DNA of 64,000 bases. It comes from Bacteroidia bacterium. Lineage in GTDB: Bacteria > Bacteroidota > Bacteroidia > Flavobacteriales > Flavobacteriaceae. Made by a program: the position numbers and the translations under genes. Location: NCBI GenBank assembly GCA_030427585.1, contig JAUIBW010000004.1, forward strand, positions 1-64,000. Reading direction: 5' to 3'. Each line of letters begins with the position of its first letter. Positions within the stretch are counted from its first letter, which is position 1. Positions 46,136 through 55,703 of this stretch are shown in pieces. The notes beneath the pieces are model-generated. The model saw only the letters and a program-made list of their open reading frames with translations, did not search any database and was not told the origin of the DNA.

Positions 46136-47262
46136 AGAAAACTTTTATACATCAAAAAGATAATTGGCCTGAATTTACTTGGAATAGTAATGATTTTTTG
46201 GATTTGTTAAGTGAGGCCAGAAATCTACAGGGTAGACTTATTGGAAAAATGGAAACATTAGGTTTCGATTTAAGAAATGAAGCCTTGCTTGATACGTTAA
46301 CTCTTGATGTATTAAAAACATCAGAGATTGAAGGAGAATTTCTGAATCCTAACCAAGTACGTTCATCAATTGCACGTAGATTAGGAATGGAAATAGCAGG
46401 AGCAGTTGAATCCGACAGGAATGTAGAAGGAGTGGTTGAAATGATGCTTGATGCTACTCATAGATGCTTTGCCCCATTGACAGCGGACAGGCTTTTTGAT
46501 TGGCATGCTGCATTGTTTCCAACTGGAAGAAATGGAATGTATAAGATAACAGTTGCAGACTGGAGAAAAGATACTACAGGACCAATGCAGGTTGTATCTG
46601 GTGCAATGGGAAAAGAAAAAGTACATTTCCAAGCACCTGATTCTGAGGTGGTGGATAAAGAAATGTCTCAATTTATAGATTGGTTCAATAACAGTAAAAT
46701 TGACTTGGTAATTAAAGCAGCAATTGCACATTTATGGTTTGTGACTATCCACCCTTTTGAAGATGGAAACGGCAGGATAACAAGAGCATTAACAGATATG
46801 CTTCTGTCTCAGTCCGACAAAAGCAATCAACGTTTTTACAGCATGTCTGCCCAGATTAGAGCAGAAAGGAAACAATATTATGAAATATTAGAAAAAACCC
46901 AGAAAGGAAATTTAAATATAACCGATTGGATTATTTGGTTTTTAAACTGCCTAATTAATGCCTTAAAATCTACCGATTCAATACTTACAAGAGTATTATT
47001 CAAAGCTGAGTTTTGGCAAAAACATATCGATATTTCGATAAATGAGCGACAAAGAAAAATATTGAATAAACTAATGGATGGGTTTGACGGAAAATTAACA
47101 TCTTCCAAATGGGCAAAAATTGCAAAATGCTCTAAAGATTCGGCTGTTAGAGATATTAACGACTTGATTAAAAAAGGAATACTGCAAAAAGAAGCAGCAG
47201 GAGGAAGAAGTACAAATTATGAATTGATAGGAATGCCAGCTTGTAACAATAGATATACGTAA
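46126..47262 (+). CDS. Fic family AMP-transferase with N-terminal inhibitory helix
   Basis: A 378-aa protein. Start ATG 46126 chosen over a TTG at 46117 that falls in the same palindrome. The N-terminal DUF4172-type domain contains an inhibitory motif TSEIEG (Thr65, Glu69, Gly70), the (S/T)xxxE(G/N) pattern of class II Fic proteins that blocks the ATP site. The Fic core HPFEDGNGRITRAL (catalytic His209) is complete. The C-terminus (about 305-378) has a winged-helix segment (SSKWAKIAKCSKDSAVRDINDLIKKGIL). Fic enzymes transfer AMP from ATP to protein hydroxyls. It lies 60 nt from the NTase-HEPN gene on the same strand. Confidence 0.88.
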   Translation: MQRKKTFIHQKDNWPEFTWNSNDFLDLLSEARNLQGRLIGKMETLGFDLRNEALLDTLTLDVLKTSEIEGEFLNPNQVRSSIARRLGMEIAGAVESDRNVEGVVEMMLDATHRCFAPLTADRLFDWHAALFPTGRNGMYKITVADWRKDTTGPMQVVSGAMGKEKVHFQAPDSEVVDKEMSQFIDWFNNSKIDLVIKAAIAHLWFVTIHPFEDGNGRITRALTDMLLSQSDKSNQRFYSMSAQIRAERKQYYEILEKTQKGNLNITDWIIWFLNCLINALKSTDSILTRVLFKAEFWQKHIDISINERQRKILNKLMDGFDGKLTSSKWAKIAKCSKDSAVRDINDLIKKGILQKEAAGGRSTNYELIGMPACNNRYT

Positions 47263-47322
47263 TGTGGTACAATTATCATATAGCAATTCTTATCCAATTA
47301 AATAATTTCCTATCTTGCATTT

Positions 47323-48198
47323 ATGGGGCAAATAACACATCTTTTACCTAAAGAAAAACAAGAAGAACTACAATTACTTGCCGAGCTTTTAAAAAATTGC
47401 AAGGGAGTAGAAATGGCCATCTTATTTGGGAGTTATGCCAGAGGTGAGCAAGTAGAAGATATGTATATAGAAAAAGGAATTATATACGAATACAAAAGTG
47501 ATTTTGATATTCTTGTAGCTACCACACATGATGACTTAAAAAACAATCACAAAATACAGGAAAAAGTAGACAAAGAACTTGCGGGTAAAGTGTTAACAAC
47601 TATTAATATCATCTTTCATTCGGTTAAACAACTTAATCAAGCGCTTTCTATGGGAAATTATTTCTTTCAGGACATCAAAAAAGAAGGGATAGTCTTATAT
47701 GATAGCGGTAAGTTTAAACTGCAAAACCCTAAAAAACTAACACCAAAAGAAGCCAAACAAAAAGCACAAGAACATTTTGATCAGTGGTTTTCAACAGCCA
47801 ATCTGTTTTTTGAAGATTATGAACACAATCTATCAAAAGCAGATAAAGGATCGATTTATTTAAACAAAGCTGCATTTGAATTACACCAAGCAGTAGAAAG
47901 GTATTATACTACCACCTTATTAGTCTTTACAGATTACAGGCCAAAAGAACATGATTTAAACAAGTTAGATATTAGAGTTAGAAACTGTGATGTTCGGTTT
48001 GATATTTTTCCTCGCCAAACAGATCAAGAAAAGGAATTGTTCGAGCTTTTACGGCGAGCCTATATAGATGCCAGGTATAAAATGGATGAGTTTCAGATTT
48101 CTAAAGATCAACTAGAATATCTGGCAGAAAAGGTTCAGGAATTAAAAAAATTGACAGCAGAAATTTGTTTAGCAAAGATTTCGGAAATAAGAAGATAA
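47323..48198 (+). CDS. Fused nucleotidyltransferase-HEPN protein
   Basis: A 291-aa protein. The N-terminal DNA polymerase beta-like nucleotidyltransferase domain has GSYARG (Gly36-Ser37) and the catalytic pair Asp60/Asp62 in SDFDILV. Residues about 140-285 form a HEPN domain (YLNKAAFELHQAVERYY, then DYRPKEHDLNKL with Arg206 and His210, only three residues between them). MNT antitoxins elsewhere AMPylate their HEPN toxin; here both are fused, so the protein could be self-regulated or a pure NTase with a HEPN substrate arm. It follows Fic after 60 nt and ends at a REP-like palindrome. Confidence 0.8.
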   Translation: MGQITHLLPKEKQEELQLLAELLKNCKGVEMAILFGSYARGEQVEDMYIEKGIIYEYKSDFDILVATTHDDLKNNHKIQEKVDKELAGKVLTTINIIFHSVKQLNQALSMGNYFFQDIKKEGIVLYDSGKFKLQNPKKLTPKEAKQKAQEHFDQWFSTANLFFEDYEHNLSKADKGSIYLNKAAFELHQAVERYYTTTLLVFTDYRPKEHDLNKLDIRVRNCDVRFDIFPRQTDQEKELFELLRRAYIDARYKMDEFQISKDQLEYLAEKVQELKKLTAEICLAKISEIRR

Positions 48199-48200
48199 AA

Positions 48201-48250
48201 AACACCCGATAGTACAGATTTTGCACCTTAAATCTAACATTGGGTTAGCC
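48201..48250. repeat. REP-like palindrome, copy 4
   Basis: CACCCGATAGTACAGATTTT and AAATCTAACATTGGGTTAG are related to the copies at 1345 and 1941, with a similar CCTTA loop. It lies just after the NTase-HEPN stop, the same placement as the other copies. Confidence 0.6.
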
Positions 48251-48342
48251 AACGCAACTAACCGTAACACGAACAGGTTACCAAACATTAAAAATTTTAA
48301 CCGATGACTAAGAATTATCCCTTATAACTAGAATAAGCCATG

Positions 48343-49038
48343 TTATAATTTTGATAAAATCTTCAATTTTTCAAAAACAATAACTTTATATGTAGTACTG
48401 ACTGGAACTTTATTATTTTCAATTAATACATATGTTCTGGTTGCCTTATTTACTCTATCTAAATTGGCAATGTATGATTTATGTGTACGTTGGAAATTCT
48501 CAGATAACAAGATAGTAATATTAGTAAGTGTTTCTGAGATCAGGTACATTCTTGAATCTGTAAAGATTTTCAAATAATTTCCAAAACTCTGAATGTACAG
48601 AATTGATTTAAACGAAATATTGACTGGCATTCCATCATGTTTTATTTGAAGTTCTTCACTTCCTCTATCTTTTTTAGGTTGTATTATTTTTGAAGCTGAA
48701 ACTTTGTTTATGGCTTTCAAAAAGCGTTCAATTTTTACAGGTTTCAATAAATAATCTACAACACCATAATTATAACTTTCTAATGCATACTCAGAATAAG
48801 CCGTAGTTAAAATAACTTTAGGTGGGTTTATCATAGAACGCAAAATTTCCATGCCATTAAGTTCTGGCATTTCTATATCCAGAAAAATGAGATCAACTTC
48901 ATTTTGCTGAGTAAAATTGACAAATTCAAGTGGATTCCCTGTACTTACTACTAATTCAAAATTATCAATTTTAGCACAATAATCTTCTAACACTTTGCGT
49001 GCTAGTATTTCATCATCTATGATACCTATTTTCATCAT
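48343..49038 (-). CDS. LytTR response regulator (pair 2)
   Basis: A 231-aa receiver plus LytTR regulator. Phospho-acceptor Asp54 (FLDIEMPELNG), LTTAYSEYA and LLKPVK complete the receiver; LytTR spans about 125-231 (IQSFGNYLKIF, NFQRTHKSYIANLDRV). Its ATG overlaps the kinase stop (ATGA). The partner kinase gene upstream is frameshifted, so the pair may be non-functional unless that frameshift is a sequencing error. Confidence 0.88.
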   Translation of the reverse strand: MMKIGIIDDEILARKVLEDYCAKIDNFELVVSTGNPLEFVNFTQQNEVDLIFLDIEMPELNGMEILRSMINPPKVILTTAYSEYALESYNYGVVDYLLKPVKIERFLKAINKVSASKIIQPKKDRGSEELQIKHDGMPVNISFKSILYIQSFGNYLKIFTDSRMYLISETLTNITILLSENFQRTHKSYIANLDRVNKATRTYVLIENNKVPVSTTYKVIVFEKLKILSKL

Positions 49039-50041
49039 GAACCAGTTTTTGCTTGGGTAGCTTTTAAATCGATAGCTAAATTTACGTGATATTTTTTTTC
49101 TCCATCCTCAACATCTAATACATGATTGGGATACAATAATTGTAAACGTCGTTTTACATTCTCAAGTCCTGTTCCTTTTCGTTTAAAAGCTACAGTTAGA
49201 GAAGGTTTTGAATTGACCACACAAAAATTGAGCGTAGTACCTGTGATCGTAGTAGTAACATCTATTGTACTCTGATTATTAGTACTTAGGGCTCCGTGTT
49301 TGACCGCATTTTCGACAAAAGGGATCAGTAGCATAGGGGCAATGGTAAAGTCTAACACTTGTCCCTCTATAACAAACTCTATGTTACAGCGGTTACTCAA
49401 TCGCTTTTCTTCCAACAATAAATAATTTTCTATAAACTCCAACTCTTCTTTAAGTAAGACCATATCTTTTTTAGCACTCTCTAACTGGTATCGCATCAAT
49501 TCTGATAATTGCATAACCACCTCTGGAGTTTCTGGGGATTGCTGACGAGATAGTGCATAAATACTATTTAAGGAGTTAAACAAAAAATGTGGGTTGACCT
49601 GCTGTTTCAAATAATTCAACTCAATCTCTTTTTGTAGTTTTTCCTTTTCACTTTTTTCTTTTTGAATGATGATACTTCTTCTCAAAAAGAAAGCCGCCAT
49701 ACCGGTTCCTGTGGTATAAATCAAAAAGAAAAACACCTTGTTAACCGCATGCCAGCTGTGTGCATATCCTCGTATATATGCTCCTAAAATATGATTCCAA
49801 TCACTAGAATACCATATAACACATAGCGTCGCTTGTCTAATAAAAAGGGGATAAAAATAAAATGGTTGATCCAGATAATCACCATAATATACAAGGTATA
49901 GTTAATCCCATGCATATAAAAAGAATAGGCTGTCTCAAAGTTATCACGGGATGCCCAGATACTCAATATTTCGAGAATAGCAACAAGCAAAAAAGCTCCT
50001 GCATTAATGAGTATGGTATTCTTTATGGACCTATTAAACAT
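49035..50041 (-). pseudogene. LytS-type histidine kinase split by a one-base frameshift (pair 2)
   Basis: The first 85 residues (49784-50041; four-helix membrane part, ending VLYGILVIGIIF) stop at TAG. The frame continues one base shifted as LGAYIRGYAHSWHAVNKVFFF and into a normal His_kinase domain with NPHFLFNSLN and IPFVENAVKHGAL. One extra T in the run at 49786-49789 (AAAA on the plus strand) restores a kinase of about 335 aa, the normal length. The start is ATG 50041. Either the gene is truly broken or the assembly lost a base. A GTG at 49736 could give a soluble C-terminal kinase. Confidence 0.75.
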
Positions 50042-50262
50042 ATATGTTTTTCTTAAAAGGGTATAAAGATACTATCTATACCCAGCAGTTATTATAATTT
50101 CTTACAAAAGCCATATATCAATGACGAAATGCAGTCATCATTTAATCGTTGTACATATCCTATTTATGGTATTAAACATGGGCTATGTTATATTTTTATT
50201 CAACATTTAATTGAAGTAAAGCCTCCTAGTTAGTAATTAATCATTCAATAAAAAATCATTAT

Positions 50263-52092
50263 ATGAAAAATGTTATCTCAGTTCTTTTAATCATAATTCT
50301 TTTTCTATCATGTGCAGAAGAACCAAATACCGATACTACAATTGATATTATTAAAAAGGTGGAAAATGGCCTCACAACTCGGGTACACATAGAGGGAGAC
50401 TCTACATGGTCTATAGAAGAACGAATGAAACACTATGGTATTCCAGGTGTGAGTATTGCAGTTATACATAATCGTGAAATAGTATGGACAAAAGGGTACG
50501 GTGTCGTGGATAAAGAAAGTCAAACCCCAGTAACGACACAAACACTTTTTCAAGCAGCAGCAACTAGTATGCCAGTAACAGCCTATGGTGCATTACGTGT
50601 TGTAGAACAAAACAAATTAGACTTAGATGAAAATGTCAACAGTTATCTAAAATCCTGGAAAGTACCAGAAAATGAATTTACCAAAGAAAAGAAAGTTACT
50701 ATAAAAAACCTTTTGAATCACTCTGCCGGAATACATCCTCGTGGAACAGGATCATATAGTATACATGAGGAAATCCCAACACTTGCAGAGATATTAAACA
50801 GAACTTATCCAGCTAAAAACGAGCCAGTTACCGTGAATAAAGAACCTAGCGAGAGTGTTCGTTTTGCATATACTAGCTATGTGCCTATTCAACAAATGAT
50901 GTTGGATGTTGAGGAGAAAACGTTCCCAGAGATCATGGATGAACTCGTATTACAACCCTTAGAAATGAACAATAGTACATTTAATCAATCTCTTACAACA
51001 GAACAGTTAACGAAAGTAGCCACAGGTTATTCAAAAGATGGTGTTATGGTAAAAGGTAGAAAAGATATCTATCCCGCAATGGCTTCATATGGATTATGGA
51101 CAACCGCAGAAGACTATGCAAAATTTATAGCAAACGTACAACAAACTCTAAAAGGCAAGAGCACTAAAGGATTGTCAAAAGATCTGACAGCATTAATGGG
51201 GACACCATATGGAGTGAGTAGTCCTGGTTGGTCATTTACATTGGGCTTAGGGTTTCAGCTTTTTAATAGAAACGATGAAATCTATTTAAGACATCATGGA
51301 TGGAATACAGGTTTTTATGCTGAGATTGTGGCTCATAGAGACAAAGGTTATGGTGTGGTAGTATTCACTAATTCTACTTTTCCGGAGTTTAATGCAGAAG
51401 TGATTCGCTCTGTAGCCCTGGCGTATGATTGGGATAAGTTTGTTCCTGTACATAAAAAAATAGAAATTGAACAATCTTTAGTTAATAAAATTAATGGTAG
51501 ATATATGTCCAATGGTAGGATTGTAGAAGTTTTTCAAAAGGATAATCAGCTATTCTATAAAAATATATTTGACGTGCAAGCAGAAGAATTAGTCAAAGTC
51601 TCAGATAGTAGTTTTGTTAGAAGAAATTCTAGCCGATTTATTCAATTCAAGCCAGATTCTGAAAACGAAACGCTCAATTTAATTTACCTGAATAGAAACG
51701 ATAAAACAATAACTTCAACTTTTGTTAAGATGGATACTGATAAAAAAGAACCTATAGAATTCCTTTTTGAAGGTGACTTTGACAAAGCACTTAATGCATA
51801 TATGGCCTTAAAAGAGCATGACTCAACTTATCTTACTGTTACTGAAGACTATTTAAATGATCTAGGCTATGATTTTTTTCATGAGGATAGAATGAAATTA
51901 TCACAAGCTGTTTTCAAAGTGAATATGATGCTCTATCCAGATAGTTATAAAGTATACGATAGTTATGCAGAAGCCTGTGCAAAAATTGGAGAAATTGATA
52001 TGGCAATTTTAAATTATACTAAATCACTTGAATTAAATCCTCAAAATAACCGTACCAGACAGAAAATTAAGGAATTACAAAAAAGTGAATAA
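50263..52092 (+). CDS. Class C beta-lactamase-fold lipoprotein lacking the SxxK catalytic motif, with TPR tail
   Basis: A 609-aa envelope protein with lipobox FLSC (Cys17). Residues about 45-400 have the serine beta-lactamase/esterase fold (IPGVSIAVIHNREIVWTKGYG, VTIKNLLNHSAGIH, WNTGFYAEIVAH). At the nucleophile site, where relatives have S-I-S-K, it reads A100-T-S-M103, so both catalytic Ser and Lys are gone. The YxN-equivalent region is also changed (FAYTSY). Residues about 510-605 resemble tetratricopeptide repeats. It is probably a non-catalytic binding protein. The intact related enzyme lies downstream at 52979-54418. Confidence 0.82.
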   Translation: MKNVISVLLIIILFLSCAEEPNTDTTIDIIKKVENGLTTRVHIEGDSTWSIEERMKHYGIPGVSIAVIHNREIVWTKGYGVVDKESQTPVTTQTLFQAAATSMPVTAYGALRVVEQNKLDLDENVNSYLKSWKVPENEFTKEKKVTIKNLLNHSAGIHPRGTGSYSIHEEIPTLAEILNRTYPAKNEPVTVNKEPSESVRFAYTSYVPIQQMMLDVEEKTFPEIMDELVLQPLEMNNSTFNQSLTTEQLTKVATGYSKDGVMVKGRKDIYPAMASYGLWTTAEDYAKFIANVQQTLKGKSTKGLSKDLTALMGTPYGVSSPGWSFTLGLGFQLFNRNDEIYLRHHGWNTGFYAEIVAHRDKGYGVVVFTNSTFPEFNAEVIRSVALAYDWDKFVPVHKKIEIEQSLVNKINGRYMSNGRIVEVFQKDNQLFYKNIFDVQAEELVKVSDSSFVRRNSSRFIQFKPDSENETLNLIYLNRNDKTITSTFVKMDTDKKEPIEFLFEGDFDKALNAYMALKEHDSTYLTVTEDYLNDLGYDFFHEDRMKLSQAVFKVNMMLYPDSYKVYDSYAEACAKIGEIDMAILNYTKSLELNPQNNRTRQKIKELQKSE

Positions 52093-52199
52093 GATAAGTT
52101 TTCATCAAACTTAATAGTGCTAACCACTGTCAAACATTTATAAATAATAAAAATCATACATTTTTTGTTATTAGATATGAAAATAATACTGGGTAAACC

Positions 52200-52712
52200 A
52201 ATCTGAAACGGATATAAAATGGCCGAGGCTCTCTAAGAATGGTACTATAATGTACGTTGGAAAAGAATATAGGGAACGAACCGACACTGGTTGGCCAGAA
52301 CTAAAAAGTCAAGGAGAATTCTTGAAAGACCAGACACATGGTCTCTCACTATCCTCTAAAGGAACCTATTATTTTGGTTTTTATGCAAATGAAGACAAGG
52401 GAAATGGCTCTATCTATTTTTCATGCCTTATAGACGGCAAACACGAAAATCCAGTAAAAATGAACCCCCGAGATTAATACAGGAATAGATATTGCTCACC
52501 CCTATATTGCTCCAGATGAATCCTATTTAATGTGGGATGTAAAACAAAAGTTTATTTTGAATCACTGTAATAGCAAATGGTTTCTACCCATACCCCAGGA
52601 CACTATCCAACATAATAGTAAAAGGAAGATGTATACACTTTGGAGCTTTATTTTTAATAATAATATGGATATTGCTTTTCTGAATACCAAAGTATTAGGT
52701 CTAAAAAGTTAA
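52200..52712 (+). pseudogene. Degraded PD40/TolB-type propeller gene
   Basis: A frame reads LSKNGTIMYVGKEYRER then LSSKGTYYFGFYAN and SIYFSCLIDGKHENPVKMN. It then jumps one base to INTGIDIAHPYIAPDESYL and MWDVKQ, and peters out as NNMDIAFLNTKVLGLK. These phrases match WD40-like beta-propeller (PD40) proteins of flavobacteria. Removing one C from the run at 52465-52469 joins the first two parts. The start is missing and later parts are more eroded, so this is a remnant rather than a sequencing error alone. Confidence 0.6.
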
Positions 52713-52978
52713 ATATATTGTGAAACAATCCCGGGAAATTGGTAACATGTCAATGACAAATATTTCAAAAAAACTACTCCTTTTTACTGTTGAGGTTTCT
52801 TCCGAAAAAACAGTACCAAAAAAGATTCAATCACATAATAAACATTGAATATTTAAATACATTAGAGCATATTGCCACTAGTAATACAAACCTATCGAAG
52901 ACATTTAAAATTGCAATAGAAATACTTCGACAGGTTTAGTATAACAAAAATAGATAGCCAGAAAGGGGTATTACATTA

Positions 52979-54418
52979 TTATCGTATACCTTCTATCTTT
53001 AATTCTCCCTTAGCATTGGGGGTAACATCAAATAAAATTTGTTCTACTCCGGTTTTAGTTTCGACACCAAGAACTACTTCACTATCATTCAACATGATTT
53101 GCACGATCTTTCCTTCTTTAAGATCTTCATGCAATTGTTTAAACATTGCTAAATGTCTTTGCATAGAAAAAGATTTTTTAAACATTGGAGTCATTTTGTT
53201 TTCTACAAAAGATTTCCAGATATTCTGGTCGTTTTGATATACTGCCTTCATAAATTCGTCTACTAATTGATCTGCCATTTCTCCTGTTATTGTTGCTTTT
53301 GGTTGTTCATTAACAGTAGGCTTGAAATTTGGTTTTAAAAGTATTTCTGCAATCTGTGAAGTAATATTTTCGAATTTGCGTTGCGCCGCATTGGTCATTA
53401 TAATAATGGTAATGTCTTCATCGAGATAACGCCACATATCGGCAAAGAAAATTCCATTACCTCCATTATGAGCAACCAATTCTGTATTACGAGGTGTAGG
53501 GAAAATAGCCCATCCATATCCATAATATGACCCTGCTCCCTCTCCTTCTTCAATATGTTTACCATAGTACTTGGTTTTTGCTGTAGCATCCAGAATTTTA
53601 TCTCTTAGCAATGCCCGATGCCATTTATACATATCTTGTGTAGTAGATAGTACTCCTCCATTTGCTTTTAAGTGCCAGTATGGCCCATCTACACTCCATT
53701 TTTTATCAGTAGGTTTTCCCCAATGTTTATTTTTACGATATCCAATCGCTATATCTTTAAACAAAGGTTTTTCATACCCTGTTTGGTGCATTCCAGAGGG
53801 TTTCCACAGATGTTTCATCAAATATTCTTCATAAGACATTCCTGAAACTTTTTCTATAATAATACCTAAGAAACTGTATCCCACATTAGAATATGTAAAC
53901 GCTGTCCCTGGTCTGAATACTAATTTTCTTTTAAAAGCTTCTGCTATAAACTCTTCAGTAGAGATATCTTCATAATCATCTCCTATTGCTGATTGAAATC
54001 CAGAAGAATGTGTAAGTAAATGATGTAAGGTAATATCTTTTTTATCATCGGGTACGTTTGTTATATATTTAGAAAGTTTATCTTCTACAGAAAGTTTACC
54101 TTGCATTTCTAATTTTAAAATAGCGGCCCCTGTAAATTGCTTGGTAATCGAACCAATATCAAAAACTGTTTCGGGAGTAGTTTTGATTTTATTTTCTCGA
54201 TTAGAATAACCATATCCTTGTTCTAAAAGTACTTTTCCTTTCTGAGCGACCAAGACGCTTCCAGAAAATCCTGATTTTTCTAATGCATTGAGATAGCTTG
54301 ATAATGTTTCTTTATTGGTTATAGTAGCATTACTAACTACTTCTTGTGCAACTGTTGGCTCTTGTTTACAGGATAGTAGAAAACTTAGCAGTACTATCAT
54401 TTTAAATACATGTTTCAT
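52979..54418 (-). CDS. Serine beta-lactamase-related hydrolase lipoprotein
   Basis: A 479-aa envelope hydrolase with lipobox LLSC (Cys17). All class C-type residues are intact: the nucleophile motif S90-ITK-93 in DIGSITKQF, Y176-SN in FTYSNVGY, and HNGGN in the third block. It has an extended C-terminal region (about 360-479) with a DUF-like beta domain. Such proteins are esterases, D-aminopeptidases or transpeptidase-like enzymes; antibiotic hydrolysis cannot be assumed. Compare with the inactive-looking relative at 50263-52092. Confidence 0.88.
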   Translation of the reverse strand: MKHVFKMIVLLSFLLSCKQEPTVAQEVVSNATITNKETLSSYLNALEKSGFSGSVLVAQKGKVLLEQGYGYSNRENKIKTTPETVFDIGSITKQFTGAAILKLEMQGKLSVEDKLSKYITNVPDDKKDITLHHLLTHSSGFQSAIGDDYEDISTEEFIAEAFKRKLVFRPGTAFTYSNVGYSFLGIIIEKVSGMSYEEYLMKHLWKPSGMHQTGYEKPLFKDIAIGYRKNKHWGKPTDKKWSVDGPYWHLKANGGVLSTTQDMYKWHRALLRDKILDATAKTKYYGKHIEEGEGAGSYYGYGWAIFPTPRNTELVAHNGGNGIFFADMWRYLDEDITIIIMTNAAQRKFENITSQIAEILLKPNFKPTVNEQPKATITGEMADQLVDEFMKAVYQNDQNIWKSFVENKMTPMFKKSFSMQRHLAMFKQLHEDLKEGKIVQIMLNDSEVVLGVETKTGVEQILFDVTPNAKGELKIEGIR

Positions 54419-54626
54419 CTGTTCTTTTTTTAATGATTTTGAATAACAATATTAAAATGGTTATCAGTAGTTTACAACAAAATGTTACCTAGGTAAAAAC
54501 TAAGTTATATATCTCAAAATACAGGTTATCAAACGTATTCCTACCTTATTTTTTTGTTTTGTACCATAAATTAAGAGTATATCACTTTTACAGAACTGGT
54601 TCAACAATTATCTATACATTTGAATT

Positions 54627-55703
54627 GTGAGTATACTACAAATATCTTTACAGCGATGGATTGAGGTTTTCCTGAATATTCTATTTTGGGTGGCCTCTAT
54701 TGCTATTTTACTATTGACTACCGAGGTAGGAATTGTTGAAAATACAGTAGAAGATGAAAATGGAACAATTGTACAAGAAACTATAGAAATGGGGATTTTT
54801 ACGCTCCCCGATTTTATAGGTATGATCAGTATTATTCCTTTTTTTTATGTGGTCACTTTTTACCTAACTCCAAAATACTATTCGTCTAAAAAGTATTTGA
54901 TCTTTTCTGGCTTACTTCTTTTAGGTATGGGTGGTCTTTTATCAGTAGAGTTAGGAATTGTATATCTTCAGAATACGATTTTTCATACTATGATGATACG
55001 GTTCTTTGCATTTTACAATCTCTTTTTTATAGTGGCTGCAGTTGTATATGGTATGTTAAGGCACCAGTTAAAAATGGAAACGCATCAACAAACTTTAGAA
55101 AAAGAAAAGATAAGTGCCGAACTACAATTGATGCAATCACAGATCAATCCACATTTTATGTTTAATGCCTTAAACAATTTATTGGCGATATCTGAACGGT
55201 CTGAAAATACCGAAACTTCTTCGGGGATAACAAAATTGTCTGATCTTTTACGATTTATGATTTATGATACTCGGTCAGCACAAGTATTACTTTCCAAAGA
55301 AATTGAATTTATAGAAAATTACATTTCTCTTCAAAAACTAAAGTATAGCACAGAAGATCCCTTTGAGATTTCATTTGCTACAAAGACCAATGATGAAGAT
55401 CCAAAAATTGCACCTACACTATTAATTCCTTTCGTTGAAAATGCATTTAAACATGGTCTTGACATCCAAACCCAATCTTTTATTCATATTAAACTTGAGC
55501 TTAGAGCTAATGAACTATGTTTTGAAGTTAAAAACTCAAAACATCATCTTAAAAAAACTGAATTCGAAAAAAAATACTCTGGTATCGGTTTAGAAAATGT
55601 AAAAAAGCGTTTGCATCTGATCTATCCAAATCAATATAATTTGGATATCAAAGATGATGAGCATATCTTTTATGTACAATTAAAAATTAACCTTATCCCA
55701 TGA
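54627..55703 (+). CDS. LytS/YehU-type sensor histidine kinase (pair 3)
   Basis: A 358-aa membrane kinase starting at GTG 54627. Membrane helices lie at about 15-31, 65-80, 90-110 and 122-143, and the 31-60 loop is acidic. The His_kinase domain has His176 in NPHFMFNALNN, then HATPase_c with IPFVENAFKHGL. A TACATTTG box at 54615-54622 ends only 4 nt before the GTG, mirroring pair 1. The response regulator overlaps its stop (ATGA). Confidence 0.88.
   Translation: MSILQISLQRWIEVFLNILFWVASIAILLLTTEVGIVENTVEDENGTIVQETIEMGIFTLPDFIGMISIIPFFYVVTFYLTPKYYSSKKYLIFSGLLLLGMGGLLSVELGIVYLQNTIFHTMMIRFFAFYNLFFIVAAVVYGMLRHQLKMETHQQTLEKEKISAELQLMQSQINPHFMFNALNNLLAISERSENTETSSGITKLSDLLRFMIYDTRSAQVLLSKEIEFIENYISLQKLKYSTEDPFEISFATKTNDEDPKIAPTLLIPFVENAFKHGLDIQTQSFIHIKLELRANELCFEVKNSKHHLKKTEFEKKYSGIGLENVKKRLHLIYPNQYNLDIKDDEHIFYVQLKINLIP

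Noticed and set aside
47323-48198. Canonical HEPN RNase motif
   Set aside because: Arg206 and His210 are separated by three residues rather than the usual four to six, so RNase activity cannot be assumed.
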